Of a DNA stretch of 64,000 bases, positions 18,110 through 29,207 are shown piece by piece; the first letter of the stretch is position 1; each line of letters opens with the position of its first letter. Location of the stretch: NCBI GenBank assembly GCA_002798275.1, contig NWQR01000002.1, positions 434,001 to 498,000 of the forward strand, written 5' to 3'. The stretch comes from Lysobacteraceae bacterium NML08-0793 (GTDB lineage: Bacteria > Pseudomonadota > Gammaproteobacteria > Xanthomonadales > Xanthomonadaceae). A program made the translations under genes and the position numbers. The notes below the pieces were generated by a model. That model worked only from the letters and a program-made list of their open reading frames with translations. It ran no database searches and was not told the origin of the DNA.

Positions 18110-19410
18110 CCGCGAGCTTTCTCGATACGGGCATAGAAAAACCCGTCCATGGCGTTTTCGCCCGGCAGGCGCTGATGGCCGTAGCCGGTATCACGGCCAA
18201 AACGGGCATCCAAAGGCAGCAGCCGTGCATCGGCGCTGCGCGACAAAAACGCGGCGATTTGCCGGCTGTTTTCGGCCGACAGCAGCGAGCAGGTGGCATA
18301 CAGCAAAACTCCGCCCGGTGCCAGTAATGGCCAAAGTGCATCCAAAAGCCGTGCCTGCAAGGCAACAAGACGCGGGATATCGTCCTCGCGCCGATGCAGC
18401 AGGATGTCCGGCTGACGCCGCACCACGCCGGTGGCGCTGCATGGGGCGTCGATGATGATGGCGGCAAATGGCTCGCCATCCCACCAGCTTTCGGTCGCGG
18501 TGGCATCAAAGGCACGCGCCTGAACCGCAGCGCCAGTGCGTGCAAAGGTTTCCGCCATGCGTCGCACCCGCCGCGCATCCACATCCAGTGCCAGAAGCCG
18601 CGTCGCCGGATAACGCTCAATCAGGTGCGCCGCCTTGCCGCCGGGCGCAGCGCAGGCATCCAGCACCCGGACACCGGGCGCGATATCCAGTGCATCCAGA
18701 AGCCGCTGGGCACTGCCGTCCTGTATCGAAACTTCACCCTCGGCAAAACCCGGCAGGGTATCGACCGGCACTGGCTCAGGCAGGTAAACGGCATCGGGCA
18801 GCGCCTCAAGCAGCGCGTGACCAATGCCCGCCCGTTGCAGCTTTTCGACATAGGCCTCACGGCTGACTTTTTGCCGATTGACGCGCAGCCACATTGGGGG
18901 TGGCACGGCGCTGGCAGCAAATATCGCCTCGGCATCTTCCGGCCAGTCCTTGCGAACACGCATCGACAACCAGCGCGGCCAAGCGGCATCGGCACGCCTA
19001 GCCGGCAATGGCTCGCGCAGAGCGCGGCGCAGCACCGCATTCACAAGCCCGGCCTGATGCGCGTATTTCAGGTTGCGCGCCGCATCCACCGTGGCCGCTA
19101 CGGCGGCATGGGCAGGCAAGCCCATCACGTCCAGCTGCGCAAAACCGATATACAAAAGTGCCCGCAATACGCCATCGCGCTTGCCCGGCGGTCGGGTCAT
19201 CCAGCCATTCAAGGCATCGGCATAACGGCCATGCTCGCGCAGCGCGGCCATTACCGCCGCCTCCACCAGTGCACGATCGCGCGGGTCGGCAAGCGTCGGC
19301 AGATGGCTGGCGAACTCGGCCTTCAACGAGCGCCCTTGGTGCAGCACCGCATCCAGAATGCGTGCAGCTACGGCGCGACTCGCCGCGCCACTGCCGCGTT
19401 CAGTCTGCAT
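18106..19410 (-). CDS. rsmB: 16S rRNA cytosine-C5 methyltransferase (m5C967)
   Basis: RsmB methylates C967 of 16S rRNA. The 434-residue protein has an N-terminal NusB-like RNA-binding domain (about 1-135, [18 protein letters not shown]...) and a methyltransferase domain with [29 protein letters not shown] and the second catalytic Cys in [10 protein letters not shown] take the ATG at 19410, which has AAGG upstream and overlaps the fmt stop by 11 bases; an ATG at 19428 adds six residues. def-fmt-rsmB is a classic gene order. Confidence 0.94.
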   Translation of the reverse strand: MQTERGSGAASRAVAARILDAVLHQGRSLKAEFASHLPTLADPRDRALVEAAVMAALREHGRYADALNGWMTRPPGKRDGVLRALLYIGFAQLDVMGLPAHAAVAATVDAARNLKYAHQAGLVNAVLRRALREPLPARRADAAWPRWLSMRVRKDWPEDAEAIFAASAVPPPMWLRVNRQKVSREAYVEKLQRAGIGHALLEALPDAVYLPEPVPVDTLPGFAEGEVSIQDGSAQRLLDALDIAPGVRVLDACAAPGGKAAHLIERYPATRLLALDVDARRVRRMAETFARTGAAVQARAFDATATESWWDGEPFAAIIIDAPCSATGVVRRQPDILLHRREDDIPRLVALQARLLDALWPLLAPGGVLLYATCSLLSAENSRQIAAFLSRSADARLLPLDARFGRDTGYGHQRLPGENAMDGFFYARIEKARG

Positions 19411-20320
19411 GTCTGGCCTTGCGGGCATTCAACCAGTCGGCGGCGGTAATCGGCCTGCCGCCTTCGCGTTGCAGACGCAGGATACGCAGTACACCATCGC
19501 CGCTGGCCACATCAATACCCGCACGCGTGGCCTGAATGATGCGGCCCGGCAGCTGATTGGCGGTATCGGCCAGCGCCTGTGCCTCGTGGATGCGGATGCG
19601 CTCGCCATCAAGCAGCGCCTCGGCTATCGGCCAGGGATTGAAAGCACGCACCTTGCGATCTAATTGCACCGCAGGCTGCTGCCAGTCCAGTCGCGCTTCG
19701 GCCTTTTCCAGCTTGTGGGCATAGCTGACACCCGCCTCGTCTTGCAGTCGGGCGCTGGGCAGCAACCCCACACGCAACAGACCCAGTCCATCGCGCAGCA
19801 CTTGTGCACCGAGCATGGCCAGCCGGTCATGCAGACTGCCGCCGGTATCAGCATCGCTGATGGGGGTTTCTAGTTGCAGCATCACAGGCCCGGTATCCAG
19901 ACCTTTCTGCATGCGCATCAGACATACGCCGGTTTGCTTGTCCCCGGCTTCAATCGCCCGCTGGATGGGGGCGGCACCGCGCCAGCGCGGCAACAGCGAT
20001 GCGTGCACATTCCAGCAGCCATGCACCGGAATATCCAGCACCGCCTGCGGCAAAATCAGCCCGTAGGCCACCACCACCATCAAATCCGGTGCCAACTCGC
20101 GCAGCAGCGCCTGTGCTTCCGGCGTGCGCAGTGTTTCGGGCTGATGTATCGGCACATTGGCCGCCAGCGCAGCCTGCTTGACCGGCGACATCTGCACGCC
20201 GCGCCCGCGGCCGGCGGGTCGGTCGGGCTGGGTGAAAACTGCCAGAACCTCGGCCTTTTCACGCACCGCGTGAAAGCTGGGAACGGCGAATTCGGGCGTA
20301 CCTGCAAAGACGACTTTCAT
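19400..20320 (-). CDS. fmt: Methionyl-tRNA formyltransferase
   Basis: Fmt formylates initiator Met-tRNA using 10-formyltetrahydrofolate. The 306-residue protein starts with [18 protein letters not shown] and carries the folate-site signature [20 protein letters not shown], with catalytic Asn104 and His106, then GLDTGPVM. The C-terminal tRNA-binding OB domain runs from about residue 205. It follows def by seven bases. Confidence 0.96.
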   Translation of the reverse strand: MKVVFAGTPEFAVPSFHAVREKAEVLAVFTQPDRPAGRGRGVQMSPVKQAALAANVPIHQPETLRTPEAQALLRELAPDLMVVVAYGLILPQAVLDIPVHGCWNVHASLLPRWRGAAPIQRAIEAGDKQTGVCLMRMQKGLDTGPVMLQLETPISDADTGGSLHDRLAMLGAQVLRDGLGLLRVGLLPSARLQDEAGVSYAHKLEKAEARLDWQQPAVQLDRKVRAFNPWPIAEALLDGERIRIHEAQALADTANQLPGRIIQATRAGIDVASGDGVLRILRLQREGGRPITAADWLNARKARHAD

Positions 20321-20327
20321 GTGCGCC

Positions 20328-20837
20328 TTACGCTGCCTTCTTTTGCTTGGCGAGTTTTTTCTTCACCATCTCGCGCTTCAGCGGCGAGAGATAATCGACA
20401 AACAGTTTGCCTTCCAGATGATCCATTTCATGCTGGATACACACCGCCAACAGGCCATCGGCATCCAGCTCGAATGGCTGCCCGTCGCGCCCCAGCGCAC
20501 GCACGCGAATCTGGTTGGCACGGGTAACATCGGCAAAAATGCCCGGCACCGACAGACAGCCTTCCTGATACACCTGCTCGCCATCGCGGGCAATGATTTC
20601 CGGGTTGACAAATACCAACGGCGCATCATGTTCTTCGCTGACATCAATCACCATGAACCGCTGATGCACGTCCACCTGGCTTGCGGCAAGCCCGATGCCG
20701 GGCGCTGCATACATGGTTTCAAACATGTCATCGAGCAGCGCTTGGAATTTTTCACTCACGACCTCGGCCGCATCGACCGGCACCGCACGGGTGCGCAAAC
20801 GGGGATCGGGAAATTCAAGAATGGGAAGCAAAGCCAT
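20328..20837 (-). CDS. def: Peptide deformylase
   Basis: Def removes the formyl group from nascent proteins. The 169-residue enzyme shows the three motifs: GIGLAASQV (residues 47-55), EGCLSVPG with metal-binding Cys94, and [15 protein letters not shown] with His136, Glu137 and His140. A GTG four codons upstream is less likely than the ATG at 20837, which gives the usual [16 protein letters not shown] basic [11 protein letters not shown] tail closes it. It is the first gene of a minus-strand def-fmt-rsmB-rsmC-rsuA unit and is divergent from the LysM gene. Confidence 0.96.
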   Translation of the reverse strand: MALLPILEFPDPRLRTRAVPVDAAEVVSEKFQALLDDMFETMYAAPGIGLAASQVDVHQRFMVIDVSEEHDAPLVFVNPEIIARDGEQVYQEGCLSVPGIFADVTRANQIRVRALGRDGQPFELDADGLLAVCIQHEMDHLEGKLFVDYLSPLKREMVKKKLAKQKKAA

Positions 20838-20909
20838 GGAAATCACCACATCGTCAGCCGCACGGCTGAGTCAATTAAAGCCAATTGAATTGAAGTGCGA
20901 TTCTAACGC

Positions 20910-20915
20910 TATACT
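20910..20915 (+). promoter_or_regulatory. Candidate -10 element for the LysM gene
   Basis: TATACT lies in the AT-rich divergent gap 20838-20975, 60 bases before the LysM start. No -35 with good spacing is visible; TTGAAT at 20885-20890 would need a 19-base spacer. Tentative. Confidence 0.35.
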
Positions 20916-20975
20916 TGTGAAATGCTGCAAAATGTGATCAAAATTGCATATTGACTGGGGAATCTGGATACAACA

Positions 20976-22154
20976 ATGGCTGCCAAGCTCTCAAATGCTG
21001 CGCGTACACTGCGCACCGCGTTCTTCACCGCCGCCCTGACCGCCGTGGCAGGTCTTGCCATCGCGCAGGAATTTCGCGCCAATCACCCGGACACCTACGT
21101 CGTCCAGAAAGGTGACACTCTTTGGGGAATTGCCGGACGCTTCCTGCAAAAGCCTTGGCTGTGGCCGGAAATCTGGCAGGCCAACCCGCAGGTCAAGAAC
21201 CCACACCTGATTTATCCGGGCGATGTACTGAGCTTGGCCTATCTCAATCGCGGCCAAGTACAGCCCGGCCCGCGCACGGAAGCGCCCATCACCGGCGTGC
21301 CGCTGGAACAGGTTGAAGCCTTCCTGAAAGACATGCGCATCTACGACCAGATTGACGACCTGCCGTATGTGGTCGGTTTGGAAGAAGATCGTCTCTTGGG
21401 TGCCCGCGGGCAGGCTGTGTACGTCCGTGGTCTGGGTGCCGATGCCAAGCCCGGTCAGCGTTATGCCGTGATGCGCCCGGTGCAGCTCTACACTATGGGC
21501 ATGCGCCGCGGCGACAACGGTGCGTTCACCCGTCGCGCCCCGCTTGACCGCGCTGGTCGCCGCACCGATTACCCGGCCGACGAGCAAGCATGGAGCGAAT
21601 TCATGCTGGCAAGCGATGGCATGGAAAAGCTCGGCTACGAAATGCGCCGTGTCAATGCTGGCGTGATTACCCGCGGCGAAGTGGGCGGCATCGAAGCGGC
21701 CACCCTGCAACTGGATGACCAGAACTATGAAGTCCGCGTCGGCGACAAGCTGGTGCCAGTCGAATCTATCCCGTATGACCTGCACTTCTTCCCGCACCCG
21801 CCGAAGAATCAGCTCCCCTACCGCAAGGCTCAAGTGCTGGCCGTAGCTGACCGCAATCACATGGCCGGCAGCCGCGACGTGGTTGCGCTCTCGGTCGGTG
21901 CGCGCGATGGCGTGGACAACGGCACGGTGTTCTCCATCTGGCGCGTCGGCAGCAATGTGGTGGATCGCGTGCAGGTTCCGCATCGGGATGGCGATTTGGT
22001 CGGCAGCCACAAGAAAGTTCGCCTGCCGGATGAGTTCGCCGGTCATGTGATGGTGTTCCGCACCTTCGACAAGATCAGCTACGGCTTGGTGATGGACAGC
22101 GTGAAGCCTGCCCATACCGGCTATGAGCTCAAGCACCCGGATGCGCCGTACTGA
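20976..22154 (+). CDS. LysM-domain exported protein
   Basis: The 392-residue protein has a signal peptide (FFTAALTAVAGLAIAQ) and one LysM domain at about residues 40-90 (YVVQKGDTLWGIAGRFL... NPHLIYPGDVLSL), which binds peptidoglycan. The remaining 300 residues are a conserved but uncharacterised region found in proteobacterial LysM proteins encoded between def and dprA. It is probably periplasmic and wall-associated. Its context is the widespread fmt-def-(LysM)-dprA neighbourhood; the precise role is not known. Confidence 0.88.
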   Translation: MAAKLSNAARTLRTAFFTAALTAVAGLAIAQEFRANHPDTYVVQKGDTLWGIAGRFLQKPWLWPEIWQANPQVKNPHLIYPGDVLSLAYLNRGQVQPGPRTEAPITGVPLEQVEAFLKDMRIYDQIDDLPYVVGLEEDRLLGARGQAVYVRGLGADAKPGQRYAVMRPVQLYTMGMRRGDNGAFTRRAPLDRAGRRTDYPADEQAWSEFMLASDGMEKLGYEMRRVNAGVITRGEVGGIEAATLQLDDQNYEVRVGDKLVPVESIPYDLHFFPHPPKNQLPYRKAQVLAVADRNHMAGSRDVVALSVGARDGVDNGTVFSIWRVGSNVVDRVQVPHRDGDLVGSHKKVRLPDEFAGHVMVFRTFDKISYGLVMDSVKPAHTGYELKHPDAPY

Positions 22155-22184
22155 TTCGGCGGATTTTTCCGACAGCTTTGCAGG

Positions 22185-22214
22185 ACGGCGCCCCAGGGCG
22201 CCGTTTCTGTTTCT
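22185..22214 (+). terminator. Terminator between the LysM gene and dprA
   Basis: Arms 22185-22192 and 22197-22204 are perfect 8-base complements (ACGGCGCC / GGCGCCGT) with a 4-base loop, followed by the T-rich TTCTGTTTCTG. Confidence 0.65.
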
Positions 22215-22230
22215 GCCTCACGCTTGAGGC

Positions 22231-23373
22231 ATGCCCAGAGATACCGCCACCACGACTGCCCGGCTCCGGCTGATTTTTGCCCAAGGCTCGATTGCGCCCC
22301 GACGCCTTTTGCTGGAGCGCTTCGGGGGCAATGCCGACCAGGCACTGAATGCGGGCAGCAGCGCTTGGCAAGAGGCAGGCTTGAATGCCGCACAAATCGC
22401 CCGGCTAGGCGACCGTGGCAACGCGATCCAAACCCTGCTCCGGCGCAGCCTAGCCTGGCTGGAAGCCCCCGACCACCATCTGCTGTTCTTCGGTGATGCC
22501 GACTATCCGGCGCTTCTGGCGCAGTCTGCCGATCCGCCATTGGCCTTGTTTGTTGCCGGCGAGCCCGGATATTTGTGGCAGCCGCAAATCGCCATTGTCG
22601 GCAGCCGTCGCGCCAGTGTCGGAGGACGTGAAAACGCCCATGCCTTTGCCCGGCAACTGGCACTTCGGGGCTTTGCCATCAGCAGCGGCCTTGCCGCAGG
22701 CATCGACCGCGCCGCCCATGAAGGTGCACTGTCCTGCCCGGATGGCCTGACATTGGCGATATTGGGCTGCGGCATCGACACTGCCTATCCCGCGAGCCAT
22801 CGCGCATTGATGCAGACCATCGCCGAGCGCGGCGCGCTGGTCAGCGAATATCCGCCCGGCACACCGCCCCTGCAACACAACTTTCCGGCACGCAACCGTA
22901 TCGTGGCGGCCTTGTCGGCCGGCACGCTGGTCGTGGAGGCCGCCGAACGCTCCGGCGCCCTGATTACCGCCCGTCTGGCCGCAGAGGCCGGGCGCGAAGT
23001 ATTTGCCCTGCCCGGCTCGATTCACAACCCGATGGCACGCGGCTGCCATCATTTGCTACGCAATGGCGCCACCTTGGCCACCTGCCCGGAAGACATCGCC
23101 AGCGCCCTTCTGCCCATGCTCAAACACCTAGGGCAAGCCCTGCAAGCCCGACTGGATGCCGAAAAGCCCACGCCCGCCACTATCGCCAAGCCGCTGTCCA
23201 ACGACCTGCAAGACATCCTACAGGTCATGGGGTATGACCCGGTAACGCTGGACATGCTGGTGGAGCGCACCGGGCAATCGGTCACGGCACTTGCATCACG
23301 ACTGCTGACCTTGGAACTGGAAGGCCATATTCAAGTCGAACATGGCCGCTATACCCGCAGCCATCGCAGCTAA
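22231..23373 (+). CDS. dprA: DNA-processing protein DprA (Smf)
   Basis: DprA protects incoming single-stranded DNA and loads RecA during natural transformation. The 380-residue protein has an N-terminal SAM-like part, the extended Rossmann core (IAIVGSRRAS, ISSGLAAGIDRAAHEGAL, ILGCGIDTAYP, SEYPPGTPP, FPARNRIVAALS, GREVFALPGSI) and a C-terminal winged-helix domain (about 325-375). The ATG at 22231 has only GAGG close by, so the start is the least certain part. With the type IV pilus genes in this window it suggests competence is possible (inference). Confidence 0.94.
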   Translation: MPRDTATTTARLRLIFAQGSIAPRRLLLERFGGNADQALNAGSSAWQEAGLNAAQIARLGDRGNAIQTLLRRSLAWLEAPDHHLLFFGDADYPALLAQSADPPLALFVAGEPGYLWQPQIAIVGSRRASVGGRENAHAFARQLALRGFAISSGLAAGIDRAAHEGALSCPDGLTLAILGCGIDTAYPASHRALMQTIAERGALVSEYPPGTPPLQHNFPARNRIVAALSAGTLVVEAAERSGALITARLAAEAGREVFALPGSIHNPMARGCHHLLRNGATLATCPEDIASALLPMLKHLGQALQARLDAEKPTPATIAKPLSNDLQDILQVMGYDPVTLDMLVERTGQSVTALASRLLTLELEGHIQVEHGRYTRSHRS

Positions 23374-23382
23374 AAACCGGCC

Positions 23383-23784
23383 TTAACCCATCAACACCGG
23401 CAATGGCCGGGTACGGTCAAGTCCCAACCCATAGCGCAAGCTCTGGGCAATGCGGCGAGCATGTTGATACAGCACCTCGGCCTTGGCCTCGCCAAGCTCC
23501 TGCTGGGCGGTCTGCTGCCAGAGCGCCAGCCAGTGCCCGAAGTGGGCATCAATAATCGGCCAGGCGCGATGAACCGCCATTGGGTTGCCACGATACTCGC
23601 GGGTGCCAAGCGCGACTGATGCCCAAAACCGCACCAGCATCGCTTTGTGTTGCGGCCAATCATGAACGGCATCGTTGAAAATCGGGCCGATGACCTGATC
23701 TTGCTGCACCCGGTCATAAAACACATCGACCAGACGCTCGATATCCGCCCGAGTCAGTCCGGTCGGGTTTTCACGCTCACTCAT
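23383..23784 (-). CDS. Group III truncated haemoglobin
   Basis: The 133-residue globin matches group III (Ctb-like): ADIERLVDVFYDRVQQD near the N-terminus with B-helix Phe-Tyr, KAMLVRFWASVALG with the conserved Trp, and proximal His72 in MAVHRAWPI. Group III globins bind O2 and NO and are linked to nitrosative stress or low-oxygen respiration. Its ATG overlaps the end of the DUF3999 gene by eight bases, so translation depends on that gene. dprA converges on it, with nine bases between the stops. Confidence 0.9.
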   Translation of the reverse strand: MSERENPTGLTRADIERLVDVFYDRVQQDQVIGPIFNDAVHDWPQHKAMLVRFWASVALGTREYRGNPMAVHRAWPIIDAHFGHWLALWQQTAQQELGEAKAEVLYQHARRIAQSLRYGLGLDRTRPLPVLMG

Positions 23785-25084
23785 GCACTTTTTTCTCTCT
23801 TAGCAATGAAACGGCGAAGCCGCCGACCAGCAATACTGCCAGCAGCAGAATGCCCCACAACAGCAGCCGCTTGTAGTCGCGCGGCTTTTCTAGGGCACTG
23901 GCATCGGAAACCTCGCCTTCGCCCTGTATCCAGGCGCTTGCAGGCTGCCAGTTGCCCCCCTGTTCGCTGCGCATTTTCAGCAGCAAATCGGCAAGCGGCG
24001 CATCTTCACGGGCTCGGGTGGCGCTCCCGGCCACCAAACGATAAGGCGGTTGGCCGGCAGCGATGAATATCAGCACTTCCGGCCGCCAACCCAGCCGCAA
24101 TTGCGGCGCATCATCTATCGGGCGATCCGCTACCAAGCGCCAATAGCGCTGGCGCACCGGCACAAAACCCTGCGCTTCAGAGCGCGCCGCCTCGCCCAGT
24201 CGATATTGCGTCCAAGGGCCTGCACGGTGCTGCCAAGGCTGTGTCGGATCGTCACGGCTCTCCAGCCGGAAATGCGCGAGCGTACTGCCCGGCAAAAGTA
24301 CATCCGCCCGGTCAAATGGCTGACGGCCTGCCGCCTCGAACTCGAAACTGCGTCTGTCTGCGCTTGCTCTGCCCTGATAATCCTGCCACGTACGCGCCGG
24401 CTCCACAGGCGCCGTCGGCAATTCTGCCCATACCGCTTGCAGTGGCACGCTCGCTCCCTGCAAGGTCAAACGCCAGTAACGCGCCTGCTCTCCTAGGGCA
24501 ATCCGGGTTTGCACCATGCGCTCATCGCCCTGTCGCAACTGCAATACCGCATTGTTCTCATGCCATGTCCACCAGGTTTTAAGGTCGTTACTCCCCTCGA
24601 CCCGCATGTTGGCGCTGAACTGGGCTTCCGGTGCGAACTGCAATAACAAGGCATCGGGTCGGGCCGATAGCGTGCTGGCATCCACCAGCCAGCTATCGCC
24701 TTCGCTGCCGACCGTCTTGATTTCGCGTGCCTTGATGCTCAACACACGGCCGTTTTCATCACGCTCGCTGATCAAATCCAGCCTAGCCAGCGGCACTTGC
24801 GGCAGCGTAAACCAGCGCAAGGCGTGCAGGCTTGGTGCTTGCGCTGTCGGCATATCGGCGGCAAACAACATGGCCGGCATCATGCGCTCTTGCGCATCAA
24901 TCACAGCCACATCGCCCAAAGCCTTGTCGCTGGCATGGCGATAAACCGACGCATCAAGCTGCACCCGATAGGCTTCGGCCGCCTGATCCGCCGAGGCAAT
25001 CGGCCATTGCCGCAGCCAGCCGGCAGCGCCGGTCAACAGCAGCAATAGTGGCAGCAATACAACGGCACGCTTGTGATTCTTCAT
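23777..25084 (-). CDS. DUF3999 family membrane-anchored protein
   Basis: The 435-residue protein has an N-terminal signal or anchor (AVVLLPLLLLLTGAAGWL), a large beta-rich periplasmic region with repeated carbohydrate-binding-like strands (for example WWTWHENNAVLQL, RYWRLTLQGASVPLQ, RYWRLVADRPI) and a C-terminal transmembrane helix (LLLWGILLLAVLLVGGFAVSLL). DUF3999 proteins are normally encoded beside DUF2339 multi-pass proteins, as here, with a four-base overlap. No biochemical function is known to me. Confidence 0.85.
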   Translation of the reverse strand: MKNHKRAVVLLPLLLLLTGAAGWLRQWPIASADQAAEAYRVQLDASVYRHASDKALGDVAVIDAQERMMPAMLFAADMPTAQAPSLHALRWFTLPQVPLARLDLISERDENGRVLSIKAREIKTVGSEGDSWLVDASTLSARPDALLLQFAPEAQFSANMRVEGSNDLKTWWTWHENNAVLQLRQGDERMVQTRIALGEQARYWRLTLQGASVPLQAVWAELPTAPVEPARTWQDYQGRASADRRSFEFEAAGRQPFDRADVLLPGSTLAHFRLESRDDPTQPWQHRAGPWTQYRLGEAARSEAQGFVPVRQRYWRLVADRPIDDAPQLRLGWRPEVLIFIAAGQPPYRLVAGSATRAREDAPLADLLLKMRSEQGGNWQPASAWIQGEGEVSDASALEKPRDYKRLLLWGILLLAVLLVGGFAVSLLREKKVHE

Positions 25085-27846
25085 GGCCTAACCTCTTGCT
25101 TGACGCGCGGCGGTGCCGGTGCCAGATAGCCCACCACCGTGCACAACAGGCCATAGGCGATGAATGAGCCGATGCCAAGCAGATTGCCCAGATGCTGACG
25201 ATCCACCAACAGCAGTTTGATCAGCACCCCGCCCATCAGCGCGGCCCCCATCAGCCACAGGCCACGCTGGCCGCGACGCGAGCCAGCCACCCAAGCGGCC
25301 ATACCCAGCACGCTCCACAACAGGGTCAGACTGGTCTGCACCAGTGAGCTGCCCAGCATGCCGATATTCCAGCCGATACCAGCAAAATGATGGATACCGC
25401 GCAAAGTAACCAGACTGATCCAGACAAGCCCCAGCACGGCCAACAGCCGCGTGTGATAGCGCGCCAGCGCCCTGCCCCAAGCATCGTGTCGCAACCACTC
25501 CAACAGCAGCGCCAAGGTCAGCAACTGCATCAATTCCAGCGGATTGACAAGCGGCAGCCACGGCAGCGGCGCGACATCACCACCAAGGAACAGGCTGAAA
25601 AGCATCCGCCACCCCAGCGACAGCAGGTACAGCCGCACCAGCCAGGGCACCACAGGTGCGAAGCACTCACCCAAAGGCCGCTGGATGAACTGCGGCCTGC
25701 GCAGACCAAGCCACAATGCCGCCGCCCAAGGCAGACAGACCAAAGCCACCCGCCAGCTTGAGCCGAGCTCCAGATAGACATACAGGCTATCGGCCAGCAT
25801 CGACAAGCCCATCGGCCACATCACCCACCAAATACCCTGCGCCCACAATGCCGGCATGCCCACATGCGTACGCAGACAAACCAGACTGCGCCAACCAAGC
25901 GCCGCACACATCGCCCAGGCCAGCAACAGCGACGGCCGCGCCCAGAGCCAGACATCAAGCTGGAAATACAGCACCACCAACTCCACGACCATCGCCATCA
26001 GACAGGTCATGGGCAGCACGATCATCTCTGCGCGCGTCTTGCGCAGTATTTCAGCCGCCAGCCAGCCGGTCACGGCCACCAAAACCAGTATCCATTCCCG
26101 CCATTGATCCGAAGGCGCGAAATCGAAAATCTCGGCCATCCAGAGGCTTGTCCAGCACAGCAATCCCCAGACATACATCACGCTTGACAGCTGCTGCCTG
26201 CGATGCCGCCAAAGCAGCCAAGCGCTGGCAAAGCCCATCAAAGCCAGAAGCAGAGCACTGATTGTCAGGCTGTTCAATACCGGCACAGGCGGTGTCAATG
26301 CTTGTTCTCCCCATTCTGCAATGATCATGTCCTGCGCATGGGTAAAGCGCGCAAACAGATGCGTCATGCCGGCAACCAACTGCAATCCCAGCCCCGACCA
26401 CAGGGGCAATGCCCGCTGATGACGCAAACCAAACCAGAGCAGCAGCGCCCCTTCAACCGCCAGCAATGCGCCCGTAACCTTGGCCGAAAATGCCAGCGGA
26501 ATTGCCAGCGTGACAAAACCAACGGCCAGCAGTACATAGGTATCAAACAACACCCGGTAACGTGCATGCCCGCGCAGCCAAGCGCCCAGCAGCGCATACA
26601 CTGCTGCCACACCGACGGCCACCAAGGCCAGTGGCAGACGCGCCCCGGACATCAACCCCGCCTGCAACGAAAACGCCACCAACGGCGTGGCAAACAGCAG
26701 ACTGCCGTTGACAAGCTCGCCACGGCCTGGCGGCTGTTTGCGCGCATGCAGCAGCGGCATCAGCAAATACAGCACAAAGAACAGCGCTAGGAATGGCTGC
26801 GCACTGGCATAAAACTGTGGCTTGTAGGCCAGCACGCCCCAGAGCACACCAATCCCCCAGGTGAATGTGAAGCCAAGCAGCATCAACACCCGCCAGGGCT
26901 TAAGCCAGACCACGCCGAAAATCGCTAGATTCAGGATGGCGTAGTACGAAAACAGCGCCACATGATTGCCACTGCCCGAAGACAGCCACAGCGGTGCACA
27001 AAAACCCGCCAAGGTTGCCAGAATCGCCAGCGTGCGAGAGTCCTGCAAAACCGCCATCACCCCGGCAGCGGCAATCAATATCACGCTCAATACAAAGGCC
27101 ACGCCCAACGGCAACACGCCATACAACTTGCTGGCGGCAAAAATGGTCAGCAACAGCGCGCCAATCGCCCCGCCCTGCACTGCCAGCGCGAACTGCGGCC
27201 TGCGCATTCGCTGCTGCCATCCCAAGACTGCCGCCACCGAGGCGATTGCCGCCACGCCGGCAAGACGCAGTTCGATGGGCAAATGCACCCAGCCCTGCTG
27301 ACCGGCATAGCGCAACAAAGCCATCACCCCGGCCAACATCACCAACATGCCGACCTTGACCGGCACGTTGCCCTGGGTAAACCAGCGCTTGATACCGCCC
27401 AAGATTTTTTCCGCAATATCCGGAGTTTGCGCGGCAGCTTGCGCTGACGGCCGCACCGGCATCGGCGTAGGGGCAGGCGTCGGCATGACTGTCGGTGCCG
27501 CTGTTGCCGGAACTGGTGGCGGCGCAGCCTTGGCAAGCGTCGCCACCTGCGACTCGGCTTCTTCTGCTGATACGGGCTCATCCAGCCAAGCCCAAGGACG
27601 CACTGGCGCGTCTTCAGTTACAGACATATCTTCTGCCCAAGGCGCTTCTGCCTGCGGCACAGCATCCTCCACCGGCACGGTCTTCGGCGATGCCGGTTGC
27701 GACCATCCCGCTGCCTGAAGCTCGGCAAGCTGGCGCTCAACCACCCCCACCCGCCGCTTCAAGCTGCTGATCGATACCAGTGCAATCACCAGCAATATCC
27801 CTGGCACTCCAAACAGCAGTATCAACAGCAACAGCAATTCGTCCAT
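25081..27846 (-). CDS. DUF2339 family multi-pass membrane protein
   Basis: The 921-residue protein opens with a membrane helix (LLLLLILLFGVPGILLVIALV), a short coiled segment, a Pro/Ala-rich linker (about 45-150) and then more than twenty hydrophobic helices to the C-terminus. The pattern EKILGGIKRWFTQGNVPVKVGMLVMLAGV is the entry to the DUF2339 domain. The family is widespread and uncharacterised; the DUF3999 partner suggests an envelope complex. Bases 27847-27980 upstream are noncoding and run to the gapA terminator. Confidence 0.85.
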   Translation of the reverse strand: MDELLLLLILLFGVPGILLVIALVSISSLKRRVGVVERQLAELQAAGWSQPASPKTVPVEDAVPQAEAPWAEDMSVTEDAPVRPWAWLDEPVSAEEAESQVATLAKAAPPPVPATAAPTVMPTPAPTPMPVRPSAQAAAQTPDIAEKILGGIKRWFTQGNVPVKVGMLVMLAGVMALLRYAGQQGWVHLPIELRLAGVAAIASVAAVLGWQQRMRRPQFALAVQGGAIGALLLTIFAASKLYGVLPLGVAFVLSVILIAAAGVMAVLQDSRTLAILATLAGFCAPLWLSSGSGNHVALFSYYAILNLAIFGVVWLKPWRVLMLLGFTFTWGIGVLWGVLAYKPQFYASAQPFLALFFVLYLLMPLLHARKQPPGRGELVNGSLLFATPLVAFSLQAGLMSGARLPLALVAVGVAAVYALLGAWLRGHARYRVLFDTYVLLAVGFVTLAIPLAFSAKVTGALLAVEGALLLWFGLRHQRALPLWSGLGLQLVAGMTHLFARFTHAQDMIIAEWGEQALTPPVPVLNSLTISALLLALMGFASAWLLWRHRRQQLSSVMYVWGLLCWTSLWMAEIFDFAPSDQWREWILVLVAVTGWLAAEILRKTRAEMIVLPMTCLMAMVVELVVLYFQLDVWLWARPSLLLAWAMCAALGWRSLVCLRTHVGMPALWAQGIWWVMWPMGLSMLADSLYVYLELGSSWRVALVCLPWAAALWLGLRRPQFIQRPLGECFAPVVPWLVRLYLLSLGWRMLFSLFLGGDVAPLPWLPLVNPLELMQLLTLALLLEWLRHDAWGRALARYHTRLLAVLGLVWISLVTLRGIHHFAGIGWNIGMLGSSLVQTSLTLLWSVLGMAAWVAGSRRGQRGLWLMGAALMGGVLIKLLLVDRQHLGNLLGIGSFIAYGLLCTVVGYLAPAPPRVKQEVRP

Positions 27847-27980
27847 TTTTCCATTCCCATATCACTTGACCGGCCAGAGTAGGCAATTCGGCAGACAAGA
27901 CAAGCACAAGGAAAAAAGTCGCGCAACACGCTACCTGCAGGCGAGTTGACATATCCCGTTTGCCTGTCCCCGACACTGAA

Positions 27981-28001
27981 AAGCCCCGCTATGCGGGGCT
28001 T
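27981..28001 (-). terminator. Intrinsic terminator after gapA
   Basis: Arms 27981-27989 and 27993-28001 are perfect 9-base complements (AAGCCCCGC / GCGGGGCTT) with a 3-base loop; on the minus strand the stem runs into CTTTTC. It lies 20 bases past the gapA stop. Confidence 0.8.
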
Positions 28002-28020
28002 CTCAATCAAGATAGACGGC

Positions 28021-29082
<1,062 letters not shown>

Positions 29083-29129
29083 CTATTCCCCGTCCATTCA
29101 GGTTCTCTGGCGCACGATTTAACGGAATT

Positions 29130-29143
29130 TTGATTTTCGTCAA
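29130..29143. promoter_or_regulatory. FNR/ANR-like box between gapA and ompW
   Basis: TTGAT-TTTC-GTCAA matches nine of ten half-site bases of the FNR/ANR consensus TTGAT-N4-ATCAA. It is centred about 72 bases upstream of the ompW start and about 111 bases upstream of the gapA start. OmpW/OprG genes are known FNR/ANR targets in E. coli and Pseudomonas, which supports the call; the transcription starts here are unknown. Confidence 0.6.
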
Positions 29144-29207
29144 ACTTGGTACGCCCTTTTTTACGCACCATTTCGCAGTTCCCAATATCATCCATCCAAG
29201 GAGAAAC

